Positions 26,824 through 37,253 are shown, counted from the first letter of the stretch. The stretch is 64,000 bases of DNA from Ancylobacter sp. Lp-2 (GCF_020523795.1 NZ_JAJALI010000016.1:1-64000); one strand, 5' to 3'. Notes: generated from the sequence alone by a model not told the origin. Numbers and translations are program-made.

Positions 26824-29800
26824 TGGTGGCGCGGTTCTTCAGCTTCCTCATCTACGCCCTGATCGGGCTGGTGCTGCTGGTGCTGGTGGCTTTCGGCGCG
26901 ATCCAGACGCCGCCGGGCAAGGCCGTGCTGGCCCGCCTCGCCTCCTCGCTCGCCTCTTCTCCCAGCCTCGGCGTCAGCATCGAGGGCATCAACGGCTTCA
27001 TCCCCTCCGACATGGGGGTGGACCGCATCGTGCTCTCCGACGAGGAAGGCCCGTTCGCCACCATTTCCGGCGCCCGGCTCTCCTGGAGCCCGCTGGCGCT
27101 GCTCGGCCGCTCCGTCGACATCACCGCGCTGGAAGCGGCGAAGGTCGAGGTGCTGCGCCGCCCGCTGCCGCCGGCCGAACAGCCGGCCCCGCCGCCCTCC
27201 TCCTCGTCGGGCGTCCCGCTGCTGCCGGTGCGGCTCGAGCGGCTCGCCATTGACGAGATCATCCTTGCCGCGCCGGTGCTCGGCCACGCCGCCACGCTCG
27301 GGCTCACCGCCTCCGCCGACCTGTCGGCGGCTACCCGCGCCGTGTCGCTGAATTTCGCGATCGACCGCCGCGACAGCCCCGGCCGCATCGCCGGCACCGC
27401 CGCCTATGCGCCGGAGAGCCACCAGCTCGACCTCGACATCTCCGCCGACGAGCCGGCCGGCGGCCTCATCGCCCGCGCCGCCGGCATGGACGGCCTGCCG
27501 GAGCTCACCGCCTCGCTCAAGGGCAGCGGCACGCTCGACCAGTGGGACGGCCACCTCGCGCTTCAGGCCGGCAATGTGGCGCACGCGTCCGGCGCCGCCG
27601 GCATCCGCGCTGTGACCGAGGGCCACCGCTTCACCGCCGCCATCGACGCCGATATCGGCCGGCTGCTTCCCGCCGACATCGCGCCTTTGTTCGAGGGACG
27701 CACCGAGCTCGCCGCCGCCGCCACGCTCGACACCGCCAACCGCCTCGCCATCGAGAGCTCCAGCGTCCGCGCCGCCGGCTTCGGCGCCGCGGTGAAGGGC
27801 AGCTTCGATCTCGACAGCAGCCTCGCCGACCTCACCTTCCAGGCGCGGGTGCCCGACAATGCCCGCTTCGCGGCGCTGGCGCCGGGGATCGCCTGGCAGT
27901 CCGGCACCCTCGAAGGCACGGTGAAGGGCAACATCGCCGCCCCGACGGTCGACGCCCATGTGGTGACCGCCGGCCTGTCGGGCGCCGGCTATGGCACGGG
28001 CACCCTGACCCTCGACGCCACCACCCGTCCCGACGCCGAGGGCAACCTCGCGCTCACCGCCGAGGGCGAGGCGCAGGGTCTCACCGCCACCGAGCCGTCG
28101 GTGGCCGCCGCCATGGGCTCGACCGCCCGCTTCCAGGCGACCGGCCTGGTGCCGGCCGGCCAGGCTGCACTTTCGCGCCTCACTGGCCTCACCATCCACC
28201 TCACCGGTCTCACCGCCCGCTTCACCGGCACGGCCGACCAGGGAGCGATCGACGGCACGCTGAGCGTCGAGCGGCTCGACCTCGCCACCCTCATGCCGCT
28301 GGTGGAACGCCCGCTGGCCGGCGAGGCGCAGTTCGACATCGGCATCCAGGCGAGCGACAGCCTCTCCCGCCTTGCCGTCACCCTGGAGGGCAGCTCACGC
28401 AACGTCGCAACCGGCATTCCCGCCGTCGACGGCTTCTTCGGCAAGGTGACGACGCTGTCCGGCGCCATGGAGCGCACGGGCCAAAGTACCATTTCGATCA
28501 ATAACTTGCGCATGAGTGCTGATGGCCTCGCCTTCACCATGGACGGCCATCTCTCCACCGATGACGCCGATCTGCGGGCCAGCATCAACCTCGCCGATCT
28601 CGCCCGCCTCGACCCGCGTGTCACCGGCGCGGTGGAAGCGAAAGGCGCCTTTTCCGGCTCGCTGGACAAGCTGACCGCCACCGCGCAGGTGTCGATCCCG
28701 GCCGGCACCGCGATGGGCAAGCCGATTCAGGGGCTTACGCTCAATTTCACCGGCAACGACATCACCGGAAACCCGAGCGCCAGCTTCCAGCTGAACGGCA
28801 CCGTCGCCGGCCAGCGGGCCACCGGCAGCGGCGCCTTCGCCACCGCCGGCGACAACCGCTTCGAGGTACAAAACCTTGATATCGCTGTCGGATCGGCCCG
28901 CGCCACCGGCGCTGTCACCGTTACCGACGCTAGCCTCGCCACCGGCAAGCTGACGCTGGCCGCTCCCAATCTCGCCGATATCTCGCCGCTGGTGCTGACC
29001 GAGCTCGCCGGCAGCCTCAATGCCGACATCACCCTCGACATCGCCGACGGCCGCCAGCGCGTGGCGGTGAAGGGCAATGCCGAACGCGTCGCCGCCGCCG
29101 GCCAGTCGGTCGCCATGGCCCGCATCGACGCCACGGTGATCGACCCGATCGGCGTGCCCGCGCTCGATGGCACGGTGGAGGTCCGCGGCGCGAACGTCTC
29201 CGGCCAAGTCATTGAAAACGCTACGATACGCGGCAAGGGCGGCACAGAGGGCACCGACCTCACCGTCGACGCCAACGTGCAGAACACCGCCCTGCGCGCC
29301 GCCGGCCGGCTGAGCCGCGCGGGCGACGGCGCCAAGCTGCGGCTCGACCGCCTGTCGGCGACGCGCGGCAGCACCACCATCGCCACCACCGGGCCGGCCA
29401 ACATCGCCTATGCCGGCGGCACGGTGACCATCGACCGGCTGGCGCTAAATGCCGGCGGCGGCACCGCCACCGTGTCCGGCAGCGCCGGCGAACGCCTTGA
29501 TCTGACAGCGGATCTGCGGGCCATCCCGCTCTCGCTCGCCGAGCTGGCCGCGCCCGGGCTGAACCTTTCCGGCACGCTGGCCGGCAATGCCCGCATCACC
29601 GGCACCCCCTCGGCCCCGACCGGCAACTACCAGCTGACCATCTCCCGGCTGTCGACGCCGGACGTCGCCCGCGCCGGCGCCGGCCCGTTCGACATCACCG
29701 CGCGCGGTGATGTCGCCGGCGGCCGCGCCACCGTGCGCTCGGAGATAAAAGCCCGGTTCCTTCAGGCGCTTACCATCAATGGCTCGGTGCCGCTCGGCGC

Positions 29801-31097
29801 CGGCGCGCTGGATCTCGCCATTCGCGGCGGGCTGGATCTCGGCATCCTCAACCCGATGCTCGCCACCACCGGCTCGCAGGTGGTCGGCAATGCGGCTATC
29901 GACGCCACGGTGACCGGCACCGCCGCCGCCCCCAATGCCGGCGGCACCGTGCGCATCACCGGCGGGCGCTACATCGACAGCGTCAACGGCATCAATCTCG
30001 ACCGCATCGAAGCGGTGATCACCGGCACCCAGCGCAGCGTCACCCTGACCTCGTTCACCGCCCGGACGCCCAATGGCGGCGGGCTCAACGGGCGCGGTAA
30101 CATCGGCCTCGATCCCGCCGCCGGCTTCCCCGGGCGGATCGAGATCGACATGACCAACGCCCAGCTGGTCAATAGCGAGCTGATGCGCCTCGTCACCGAG
30201 GGGCGGATCGCGGTGGAAGGCGCCTTCCTCAACAATCCCCGCGTCACCGGCCGGCTGGTGGTGCGCGCGCTCGACGTCAACATTCCCGACCGGCTGCCCG
30301 GCGGGGTGCAGAGCCTGAATGTCCGCCACGTCAATGGCGGCAAGCGCGCGGTGCCCGGCGCCGCCCGCCCGGCGAGGCGCGAGGCGCCCCCCGCCGATAG
30401 CGGCATCCCGCTCGACCTCACCATCTCCGCGCCCAACAACGTGTTCGTGCGCGGCATGGGCATCGAATCCGAGCTCGGCGGCGACATCCAGCTGCGCGGC
30501 ACCTCGACGGCGCCGGTGGCGCTGGGCGGCTTCGAGATGCGGCGCGGCAATTTCGACTTCGTCGGCCGCCGCCTGTCCTTCACCCGCGGCAAGGTGACCT
30601 TCACCGGCACCACCGATCCCGAGCTCGACTTCGTGGCGGAGAGCACCGCGAGCGACGTCACCGCCCGCATCATCGTCACCGGCCCGGCCTCGGCGCCGGA
30701 GATCGACTTCACCTCCACCCCGACCCTGCCGCGCGACGAGGTGCTGTCGCGCCTGCTGTTCGGCCGCTCGGTGGGACAGCTCTCCTCCGGCCAGGCGCTG
30801 CAGATCGCCCAGACCGTCGCCCAGTTCTCCGGCGGCGGCGGGGTACTCAACGACGTGCGCCGCTCGCTCGGCGTCGACAGCCTCGAACTCGGCACCGACG
30901 ACGCCGGCACCGGCGGCCAGGTCGGCGTCGGCCGCCGCCTCAATGACAACATCTATCTCGGCGTCCGGCAGGGCACGAGCGCCAATTCCAGCAAGGTGAC
31001 GGTCGACATCGACGTCACCAAGAACATCCGCCTGCAAGGCGCCACTTCCGCCGGCGGATCGGCGGAAGTGGGCATCGGCGCGCAGTGGGACTACTGA
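26823..31097 (+). CDS. tamB: Translocation and assembly module protein TamB
   Basis: The 1424-aa protein has a single N-terminal hydrophobic anchor (FLIYALIGLVLLVLVAFGAI, residues about 6-25). A long beta-taco body follows, built of Ala/Thr/Gly-rich strands (repeats such as ITGTPSAPTGNYQLTI). The C-terminal DUF490/TamB domain contains LLFGRSVGQLSSGQALQIAQ and ends WDY. It spans the periplasm and works with TamA, probably as a lipid conduit. The start is in a TGATG junction with tamA, so the two are translationally coupled. Confidence 0.9.
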   Translation: MVARFFSFLIYALIGLVLLVLVAFGAIQTPPGKAVLARLASSLASSPSLGVSIEGINGFIPSDMGVDRIVLSDEEGPFATISGARLSWSPLALLGRSVDITALEAAKVEVLRRPLPPAEQPAPPPSSSSGVPLLPVRLERLAIDEIILAAPVLGHAATLGLTASADLSAATRAVSLNFAIDRRDSPGRIAGTAAYAPESHQLDLDISADEPAGGLIARAAGMDGLPELTASLKGSGTLDQWDGHLALQAGNVAHASGAAGIRAVTEGHRFTAAIDADIGRLLPADIAPLFEGRTELAAAATLDTANRLAIESSSVRAAGFGAAVKGSFDLDSSLADLTFQARVPDNARFAALAPGIAWQSGTLEGTVKGNIAAPTVDAHVVTAGLSGAGYGTGTLTLDATTRPDAEGNLALTAEGEAQGLTATEPSVAAAMGSTARFQATGLVPAGQAALSRLTGLTIHLTGLTARFTGTADQGAIDGTLSVERLDLATLMPLVERPLAGEAQFDIGIQASDSLSRLAVTLEGSSRNVATGIPAVDGFFGKVTTLSGAMERTGQSTISINNLRMSADGLAFTMDGHLSTDDADLRASINLADLARLDPRVTGAVEAKGAFSGSLDKLTATAQVSIPAGTAMGKPIQGLTLNFTGNDITGNPSASFQLNGTVAGQRATGSGAFATAGDNRFEVQNLDIAVGSARATGAVTVTDASLATGKLTLAAPNLADISPLVLTELAGSLNADITLDIADGRQRVAVKGNAERVAAAGQSVAMARIDATVIDPIGVPALDGTVEVRGANVSGQVIENATIRGKGGTEGTDLTVDANVQNTALRAAGRLSRAGDGAKLRLDRLSATRGSTTIATTGPANIAYAGGTVTIDRLALNAGGGTATVSGSAGERLDLTADLRAIPLSLAELAAPGLNLSGTLAGNARITGTPSAPTGNYQLTISRLSTPDVARAGAGPFDITARGDVAGGRATVRSEIKARFLQALTINGSVPLGAGALDLAIRGGLDLGILNPMLATTGSQVVGNAAIDATVTGTAAAPNAGGTVRITGGRYIDSVNGINLDRIEAVITGTQRSVTLTSFTARTPNGGGLNGRGNIGLDPAAGFPGRIEIDMTNAQLVNSELMRLVTEGRIAVEGAFLNNPRVTGRLVVRALDVNIPDRLPGGVQSLNVRHVNGGKRAVPGAARPARREAPPADSGIPLDLTISAPNNVFVRGMGIESELGGDIQLRGTSTAPVALGGFEMRRGNFDFVGRRLSFTRGKVTFTGTTDPELDFVAESTASDVTARIIVTGPASAPEIDFTSTPTLPRDEVLSRLLFGRSVGQLSSGQALQIAQTVAQFSGGGGVLNDVRRSLGVDSLELGTDDAGTGGQVGVGRRLNDNIYLGVRQGTSANSSKVTVDIDVTKNIRLQGATSAGGSAEVGIGAQWDY

Positions 31098-31152
31098 GCG
31101 GCAACGGCTGAAGCTGGCGACGACCGGGCGGCCATCACCGGCTGTCCGCCAA

Positions 31153-31953
31153 TCACGCCGCGCGGTAGCGTTCCGCCGGACTGGCAAGCGACAATTCGGG
31201 CTGCAACGCCCGCCGGGCCGCCTCGAACGCCACCCATTTGTCGAGGTCGCGCAGCGAGGGAATGGTCACCAGCTCGCCGAGCTCGAGCCCCTTCAGCGCC
31301 GCCGCGACGAGATCGTCGACCGGCATCACCATGTCGGCCGGCAGTCGCGCGGGATCGATACCGGCACGGTCGAAGAATTCGGTGCGCGTATAGCCGGGCA
31401 GCACCGCCTGCACCCGTACCGGCCCGTCCTTCAGTTCGCCGTTCAGCGACTGGGTGAACGACAGCACATAAGCCTTGGTCGCGGCATAGGCGCCCGCGAA
31501 CACCTCCGACGCCAGTGCCACCACCGAGGCGACGTTCACCAGCGTGCCCTTGCCCCGAGCGGTGAACGCGTTCACTGCGGCGAAGGACAGCCGGGTCAGC
31601 GCCGTCACGTTCAGCTGCACCATCGCCATGGTGGCGGCGAGGTCGCCGCCCGTCACGCCGCTGCCGGTGCCGATGCCGGCATTGTTGACAACCAGCGTGA
31701 TCGTCGGATCGGCCTCGATCCGGGCCGCGACGCGCTCGACATCGCCGGCCACGCCGAGATCGGCCGGCAGGACATCGACCTTGCGGCCGGTCTCGGCGCG
31801 AAGCTCGGCGGCGAGTGCCTCCAGCCGCGCCGCATCGCGGGCGACGAGGACGAGGTCGTGGCCGCGGCGAGCCAGCTGCTGCGCGTAGCTCTTGCCGATG
31901 CCGGACGAGGAGCCGGTGACGAGGGCGGTGCCGGATGGGATGGGGGACGACAT
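31153..31953 (-). CDS. Short-chain dehydrogenase/reductase (SDR)
   Basis: The 266-aa cytoplasmic NAD(P)-dependent enzyme has the Rossmann TGSSSGIGKSYA motif near residue 13, NNAGIGTG near 90 and the catalytic Ser plus YAATK (Tyr-x-x-x-Lys) near 155. The classical SDR layout is complete. Substrate unknown. ATG 31953 is preferred because GAGGCTATC precedes it and the protein then begins MSSPIPSGTALVTGSS. It is divergent from the photolyase gene. Confidence 0.88.
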   Translation of the reverse strand: MSSPIPSGTALVTGSSSGIGKSYAQQLARRGHDLVLVARDAARLEALAAELRAETGRKVDVLPADLGVAGDVERVAARIEADPTITLVVNNAGIGTGSGVTGGDLAATMAMVQLNVTALTRLSFAAVNAFTARGKGTLVNVASVVALASEVFAGAYAATKAYVLSFTQSLNGELKDGPVRVQAVLPGYTRTEFFDRAGIDPARLPADMVMPVDDLVAAALKGLELGELVTIPSLRDLDKWVAFEAARRALQPELSLASPAERYRAA

Positions 31954-32118
31954 GATAGCCTCACAGAAATTGGCGGCGCGCCGCCGGGTTCTCATTTACA
32001 GTATGATCGACATGAATAATCCGCAAGCCGTCCCGCCGCCCGCTTTTCGCCTTCGCACGTTTCATCCGGCCGGCCACCGCCTGGAAGCTCCCGCCTGCTC
32101 CGTGCCAAGGATCGGCAC

Positions 32119-33567
32119 ATGACCCACGCCCTCTCCGCCCCCACCCTCGTCTGGTTCCGCGACGATCTGCGCCTCGCCGACAATCCGGCATTGGCCGCCG
32201 CGCGAGCGGAGGACCGGCCGCTGGTGCTGCTCTATGTGCTCGATGACGAGACGCCAGGACTGCGCCGGCTCGGCGCCGCTGCCCGCTGGTGGCTCGGCCG
32301 CTCGCTCGCCGCGCTCGCCGCCGATGTCGAGCGGATCGGCGGGCACCTGCTGCTGCGCCGGGGGCCTGCCGACAGAGTGATCCGCGATCTGGTGGCCAAG
32401 GCCGGCATCGCCCGCGTGCACTGGAACCGGCGCTATGAGGCAGGCGCCATCGAGCTCGACCGCCGCCTCAAGGCGGAGCTGACTGAGACCGGCATCGACG
32501 TCACCAGCCATTCCGGCACGTTGCTGCATGAGCCGTGGACGCTGCGCACCGGCTCGGGCGGGCCATACCGCGTCTTCACGCCGTTCTATCGCGCCGCCGC
32601 GTCGCTCGGCGCGCGCGGGCTGGTCGCGGCGCCCCGCAAGCTGCCGCCCGGCCCGGACCTGCCAAGCGACGATCTCGACGACTGGAAGCTGGAGCCGAGC
32701 GGACCGGACTGGGCCGGCGGCCTGCGCGCCACCTGGCGGCCGGGCGAAGCCGGTGCGCGCGCGGCGCTGCAAGCCTTCCTCGATGGTGGCATACACGGCT
32801 ATGCCGACGGGCGCGACCGGCCGGATGGCGAGCACACCTCGCGCCTGTCCCCCTTCCTGCGCTTCGGCAATCTCTCGCCCGTACAGGCGTTCGCCGCCCT
32901 CACGCACGCCGCCGAGGCGGGCGAGGCGCAAGGTCGCGACGTCGAGAAATTCCGCAGCGAGCTCTATTGGCGGGAATTCTCCTACCACCTGCTGTTCCAC
33001 TTTCCCGGCCTCGCGACGGCGAATTACAACGACCGCTTCGATGGCTTCGCCTGGCGCGAGGATGCCGGCTTCGAGCGCGCCTGGCGGCGCGGCCTCACCG
33101 GCTATCCCATCGTCGACGCCGGCATGCGGCAGCTGTGGCAGACCGGCTGGATGCACAACCGGGTGCGGATGGTCGCCGCCTCCTTCCTCATCAAGCACGG
33201 CCTCATCGACTGGCGGCGGGGCGAGGCGTGGTTCTGGGACACGCTGGTCGACGCCGATCCGGCCAACAACCCGGCCAGCTGGCAGTGGGTGGCCGGCTCC
33301 GGCGCCGACGCCGCGCCGTATTTCCGCATCTTCAACCCGGTGCTGCAGGGCGAGAAATTCGATCCCGACGGTGCCTATGTCCGCCATTTCGTGCCGGAGC
33401 TGGCGGCCCTTCCGGCGGACATCATCCACCAGCCGTGGCGGGCGAAGCCGGAGGCTCTTCGACGTGCCGGCGTCGAGCTCGGCGTCACCTATCCCCGCCC
33501 TTTGGTCGAGCATGGGGCCGCGCGCGACCGTGCGCTGGCCGCCTATCGTCAAAGCGGCAAGGAATGA
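32119..33567 (+). CDS. phrB: Deoxyribodipyrimidine photolyase (class I, cryptochrome/photolyase family)
   Basis: The 482-aa flavoprotein repairs UV-made cyclobutane pyrimidine dimers using blue light. The N-terminal antenna domain starts LVWFRDDLRLADNPAL. The C-terminal FAD domain has FRSELYWREFSYHLLF, the TGYPIVDAGMRQLWQTGWMH core, RVRMVAASFLIKH and the DADPANNPASWQWVAGSG motif that holds the adenine/flavin. Length and order are standard for class I CPD photolyases. Whether it binds 8-HDF or MTHF is not decidable here. It precedes cysK by 76 bp. Confidence 0.93.
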   Translation: MTHALSAPTLVWFRDDLRLADNPALAAARAEDRPLVLLYVLDDETPGLRRLGAAARWWLGRSLAALAADVERIGGHLLLRRGPADRVIRDLVAKAGIARVHWNRRYEAGAIELDRRLKAELTETGIDVTSHSGTLLHEPWTLRTGSGGPYRVFTPFYRAAASLGARGLVAAPRKLPPGPDLPSDDLDDWKLEPSGPDWAGGLRATWRPGEAGARAALQAFLDGGIHGYADGRDRPDGEHTSRLSPFLRFGNLSPVQAFAALTHAAEAGEAQGRDVEKFRSELYWREFSYHLLFHFPGLATANYNDRFDGFAWREDAGFERAWRRGLTGYPIVDAGMRQLWQTGWMHNRVRMVAASFLIKHGLIDWRRGEAWFWDTLVDADPANNPASWQWVAGSGADAAPYFRIFNPVLQGEKFDPDGAYVRHFVPELAALPADIIHQPWRAKPEALRRAGVELGVTYPRPLVEHGAARDRALAAYRQSGKE

Positions 33568-33643
33568 CGGCGACAAAGGTTGCCGAGCCGGTTTCCCGCT
33601 ACTATTTTCTGGGCCCCTTGAACCGACAGATGAAATCAGCCCC

Positions 33644-34675
33644 ATGGATATCCGCAACGGTCTCGTCGAGGCGATCGGCAACACGCCGCTCATCAAACTC
33701 AAGCGCGCCTCGGAGGAGACCGGCTGCACGATTCTCGGCAAGGCGGAGTTCCTCAATCCCGGCCAGTCGGTGAAGGACCGCGCGGCGCTGTTCATCATCC
33801 AGGACGCGGTGAACAAGGGCCAGCTCAAGCCTGGCGGCGTGATCGTCGAGGGCACCGCCGGCAATACCGGCATCGGCCTCGCTCTGGTCGGCAACGCGCT
33901 CGGCTTCCGCTCGGTGATCGTGATTCCCGAGACGCAGAGCCAGGAAAAGAAGGACATGCTGCGGCTCGCCGGCGCCACGCTGGTCGAGGTACCGGCCGTC
34001 GGCTACGCCAATCCGAACAATTACGTGAAGGTCTCCGGCCGCCTCGCCGAGGCGCTGGCCAAGACCGAGCCCAACGGCGCCGTCTGGGCCAACCAGTTCG
34101 ACAACGTCGCCAACCGGCAGGCACATATCGAGACCACCGGTCCGGAGATCTGGACGCAGACCGACGGCAAGGTCGACGGCTTCGTCAGCGCGGTCGGCAC
34201 CGGCGGCACGCTGGCCGGCTGCGCCATGGCGCTGAAGGCGCGCAACCCCAACGTCAAGATCGCCCTCGCCGACCCGTTCGGCGCCGCGCTCTACAGCTAC
34301 TACACCACCGGCGAATTGAAGGCCGAAGGTTCCTCGATCACCGAGGGCATCGGCCAGGGCCGCATCACCGCCAATCTGGAAGACGCGCCGATCGACGTCG
34401 CCTACCAGATCCCCGATGCCGAGGCGGTGCAGATCGTGTTCGACCTCCTGGAGTTCGAGGGCCTGTGCCTCGGCGGCTCCTCCGGCATCAATGTCGCCGG
34501 CGCCATCCGGCTGGCGAAGGAGATGGGGCCGGGGCACACCATCGTGACGCTGCTGTGCGACTTCGGCACCCGCTACCAGTCGAAGCTGTTCAATCCCGAT
34601 TTCCTGCGCGAGAAGGGCCTGCCGGTTCCCGGCTGGCTCGAGCGCACGATCGACGTTCCCAACGTGCTGCTGTGA
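33644..34675 (+). CDS. cysK: Cysteine synthase A (O-acetylserine sulfhydrylase)
   Basis: The 343-aa PLP enzyme makes L-cysteine from O-acetyl-L-serine and sulfide. The start MDIRNGLVEAIGNTPLIKL is typical. The PLP lysine is in NPGQSVKDRAA (about residue 45). GTAGNTGIGLAL binds the substrate carboxylate, and VGTGGTLAG is the PLP phosphate loop. It is slightly longer than E. coli CysK (323 aa), matching a group common in Rhizobiales. It overlaps alaX by one nucleotide, so cysteine synthesis and tRNA editing are co-expressed. Confidence 0.92.
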   Translation: MDIRNGLVEAIGNTPLIKLKRASEETGCTILGKAEFLNPGQSVKDRAALFIIQDAVNKGQLKPGGVIVEGTAGNTGIGLALVGNALGFRSVIVIPETQSQEKKDMLRLAGATLVEVPAVGYANPNNYVKVSGRLAEALAKTEPNGAVWANQFDNVANRQAHIETTGPEIWTQTDGKVDGFVSAVGTGGTLAGCAMALKARNPNVKIALADPFGAALYSYYTTGELKAEGSSITEGIGQGRITANLEDAPIDVAYQIPDAEAVQIVFDLLEFEGLCLGGSSGINVAGAIRLAKEMGPGHTIVTLLCDFGTRYQSKLFNPDFLREKGLPVPGWLERTIDVPNVLL

Positions 34676-35403
34676 TGGCGACCGAACTCCTGTTCCGCGA
34701 CGACGCCTATCGGAGCGAGACGCCGGCGACGGTGATCGATGTCACGCCGGAAGGCGGCGTGGTGCTCGACCGCACGGTGTTCTACGCCACCGCCGGCGGC
34801 CAGCCCGGCGATACCGGCTGGTTCGTCGGCGCGGATGGCGCCGCGACAGCGATCACCGGTGCCGTCTGGTCGCCGGACAAGCAGCATGTCGTGCACCTGC
34901 TGGCGCCGGAGGCGACCCGTCCGGCACCTGGCGATACGCTCATTGCCCGCCTCGACTGGGCGCCGCGCTACAATCGCATGCGCATGCACACCGCGCTGCA
35001 CCTCCTGTCGGTCGCCCTGCCCTATCCGGTGACCGGTGGCTCGATCGGCGAGCAGGAAAGCCGGCTCGATTTCGACATTCCCGATGCCGGCCTCGACAAG
35101 GACGCCATCACCGCCCGTGTCAACGAGCTGATCGCCACCGACGCCGCCGTCACCGAGAGCTGGATCACCGACGAGGAACTCGACGCCAATCCCGGCCTCG
35201 TAAAGACCCTCTCGGTCAAGCCGCCGCGCGGCTCCGGCCGGGTGCGGCTGGTGCGGATCGGCAGCATCGATAACGGGGTGATCGATCTGCAGCCCTGCGG
35301 CGGCACCCATGTGCGCCGGCTCTCGGAGATCGGCGCCGTCGTCGTCAGCAAGATCGAGAAGAAGGGCCAGCAGAACCGACGCATCCGGCTCGCCTTCGCC
35401 TGA
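34675..35403 (+). CDS. alaX: AlaX-type alanyl-tRNA editing protein
   Basis: The 242-aa free-standing editing domain resembles that of AlaRS and hydrolyses Ser-tRNA-Ala (and possibly Gly-tRNA-Ala). The two zinc motifs are present: HTALHLLS near residue 104 (HxxxH) and PCGGTHVRR near 205. The glycine-rich FYATAGGQPGDTGWF lies near residue 38. It starts in a TGATG overlap with cysK. Coupling to cysteine synthase suggests a role when O-acetylserine/serine pools are high, which is inference. Confidence 0.9.
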   Translation: MATELLFRDDAYRSETPATVIDVTPEGGVVLDRTVFYATAGGQPGDTGWFVGADGAATAITGAVWSPDKQHVVHLLAPEATRPAPGDTLIARLDWAPRYNRMRMHTALHLLSVALPYPVTGGSIGEQESRLDFDIPDAGLDKDAITARVNELIATDAAVTESWITDEELDANPGLVKTLSVKPPRGSGRVRLVRIGSIDNGVIDLQPCGGTHVRRLSEIGAVVVSKIEKKGQQNRRIRLAFA

Positions 35404-35446
35404 GCGCCGCCCGCGCGCACCATAGGACCACACAGGGATCGCACCC

Positions 35447-36325
35447 ATGACCACCGCCTCGGTCACCCCCGCCTCGGCCGCCCCGTCCGACAGCCGCTTC
35501 GTCACCACCCAGTGGCTGGCCGAACGCCTCGGCTCGCCCAATCTCGTCGTCGTCGACGCCTCCTGGCACCTGCCGACCGCCGGCCGCTCCGCCCGCGCCG
35601 AATATGTCGACGCGCATATTCCCGGCGCTGTCTTCTTCGACATCGACGCGGTGGCCGATCGCTCCAGCGGCCTGCCGCACATGCTGCCCTCGCAGGAGGC
35701 CTTCAGCGAGGCGGTCGGCGCACTCGGCATCGGCGATGGCACGACCATCGTCGTCTATGACAGCCTCGGCCTGTTCTCGGCGGCGCGTGGTTGGTGGACC
35801 TTCTTCGTGTTCGGCGCGGCCAATGTGTTCGTGCTGGAGGGCGGCCTGCCGCAATGGCGCGACGAGGGCCGGCCGCTGGAGGCCGGCGAGGTGATGCTGT
35901 CGCCGGCGCATTTCACCGCCCGGCTCGACCGCAGCCGCGTCGCCGGTGCCGAGGACGTCGCGCAGGCGAGCGCGGCCGGCAGCGTGCAATTGCTCGACGC
36001 CCGCCCCGGCGAGCGCTTCCGCGGCGAGGCTCCCGATCCGCGGCCCGGCGTGCGGGCGGGGCACATCCCCGGCGCCCGCAACCTGCCCTCCTCCGACGTG
36101 GTGGCCAATGGCCGGCTGCGCGATCCGGACCAGCTGCGCGCCGTCGTCGCGGCCGCCGGCATCGACCCCGCCCAGCCGGTGATCACCAGCTGCGGCTCCG
36201 GCGTCACCGCCGCCATATTGTGGATGGCGCTCGACAGCCTCGGCACCCCGCCGGCGGCGCTCTATGACGGCTCCTGGGCGGAGTGGGGCTCCTCGGATCG
36301 GCTGATCGCCATCGGCCCGGCCTGA
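35447..36325 (+). CDS. sseA: Thiosulfate/3-mercaptopyruvate sulfurtransferase
   Basis: The 292-aa two-domain rhodanese has an N-terminal inactive domain (VVVDASWHLPTAGR, HIPGAVFFDID) and a C-terminal active domain with HIPGARNLP and the catalytic loop SCGSGVTAA (Cys249). The CGSGVTA loop is that of the 3-mercaptopyruvate-type enzymes (SseA). It transfers sulfane sulfur to thiol or cyanide acceptors. It is the third gene of the cysK-alaX-sseA run, 43 bp after alaX, ending at a strong terminator. Confidence 0.9.
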   Translation: MTTASVTPASAAPSDSRFVTTQWLAERLGSPNLVVVDASWHLPTAGRSARAEYVDAHIPGAVFFDIDAVADRSSGLPHMLPSQEAFSEAVGALGIGDGTTIVVYDSLGLFSAARGWWTFFVFGAANVFVLEGGLPQWRDEGRPLEAGEVMLSPAHFTARLDRSRVAGAEDVAQASAAGSVQLLDARPGERFRGEAPDPRPGVRAGHIPGARNLPSSDVVANGRLRDPDQLRAVVAAAGIDPAQPVITSCGSGVTAAILWMALDSLGTPPAALYDGSWAEWGSSDRLIAIGPA

Positions 36326-36348
36326 ACCTCACCCATCGCGGCAAAGCA

Positions 36349-36383
36349 AAAACGGCCGGACCTCGCAAGGATCCGGCCGTTTT
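36349..36383. terminator. Bidirectional rho-independent terminator
   Basis: A perfect 12-bp inverted repeat AAAACGGCCGGA/TCCGGCCGTTTT with an 11-nt loop lies between the convergent sseA and aapP genes and can serve both directions. Confidence 0.9.
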
Positions 36384-36439
36384 CATGTTCGCTCGTCGGC
36401 TTCGCCCGCGGCGGCGCTTGGGCGGCGCGCCGCCCGACG

Positions 36440-37249
36440 TCAGTGCAGGATCTGACTGAGGAACAGCTTGGTGCGCTCGTGCTGGGGGTTGGAGAAGAAC
36501 GCGTTCGGCTCGTTCGCCTCGATGATCTGGCCGGCATCCATGAAGATTACCCGGTTGGCCACCTGGCGGGCGAAGCCCATCTCGTGGGTCACGCACAGCA
36601 TGGTCATGCCTTCCTCGGCGAGGCTGACCATGGTCTCCAGCACTTCCTTCACCATTTCCGGGTCGAGCGCCGAGGTCGGCTCGTCGAACAGCATGATCTT
36701 CGGCTTCATGCACAGCGCGCGGGCAATCGCCACGCGCTGCTGCTGGCCGCCGGAGAGCTGGCCGGGATATTTGCCCGCCTGCTCGGGGATCTTCACCTTC
36801 TTGAGGAAGTGCATGGCCAGCTCTTCCGCATCTTTCTTGGGCATCTTGCGCACCCAGATCGGCGCCAGCGTGCAGTTTTCCAGAATGGTGAGGTGCGGGA
36901 ACAGGTTGAAGTGCTGGAAGCACATGCCGACCTCGCGGCGGATCTCGTCGATGCGCTTGAGGTCGTTGGTGAGCTCGACGCCGTCGACGACGATGGAGCC
37001 CTGCTGATGCTCCTCCAGCCGGTTGATGCAGCGGATCATCGTCGACTTGCCGGAGCCGGACGGGCCGCAGATGACGATGCGCTCGCCGCGCTTCACCTTG
37101 AGGTTGATGTCCTTCAGCACGTGGAACTCGCCGTACCATTTGTGGACGCCGACGAGCTCCACCGCGACCTCCCGGCCCGGGGCGGTATGCACGGCGTGGA
37201 GCTCGTCACTCGGGACGATGGAATGGGCTTCGGACATGGCGATCTCCAT
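36440..37249 (-). CDS. aapP: General L-amino acid ABC transporter ATP-binding protein AapP
   Basis: The 269-aa ATPase energises the AapJQMP amino-acid importer. It has Walker [11 protein letters not shown], the [15 protein letters not shown] signature, Walker [14 protein letters not shown] and the His switch in [10 protein letters not shown]. It fits the GlnQ/AapP group that lacks a C-terminal regulatory domain. ATG 37237 (MSEAHSIV) is an alternative start. It is the last gene of the aap operon. Confidence 0.92.
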   Translation of the reverse strand: MEIAMSEAHSIVPSDELHAVHTAPGREVAVELVGVHKWYGEFHVLKDINLKVKRGERIVICGPSGSGKSTMIRCINRLEEHQQGSIVVDGVELTNDLKRIDEIRREVGMCFQHFNLFPHLTILENCTLAPIWVRKMPKKDAEELAMHFLKKVKIPEQAGKYPGQLSGGQQQRVAIARALCMKPKIMLFDEPTSALDPEMVKEVLETMVSLAEEGMTMLCVTHEMGFARQVANRVIFMDAGQIIEANEPNAFFSNPQHERTKLFLSQILH

Positions 37250-37253
37250 CGGT

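Noticed and set aside
32528..34675. A single 715-aa frame that fuses a shadow of the photolyase with cysteine synthase
   Set aside because: The part before 33644 is in a non-coding frame of the photolyase. CysK begins at its own ATG 33644.
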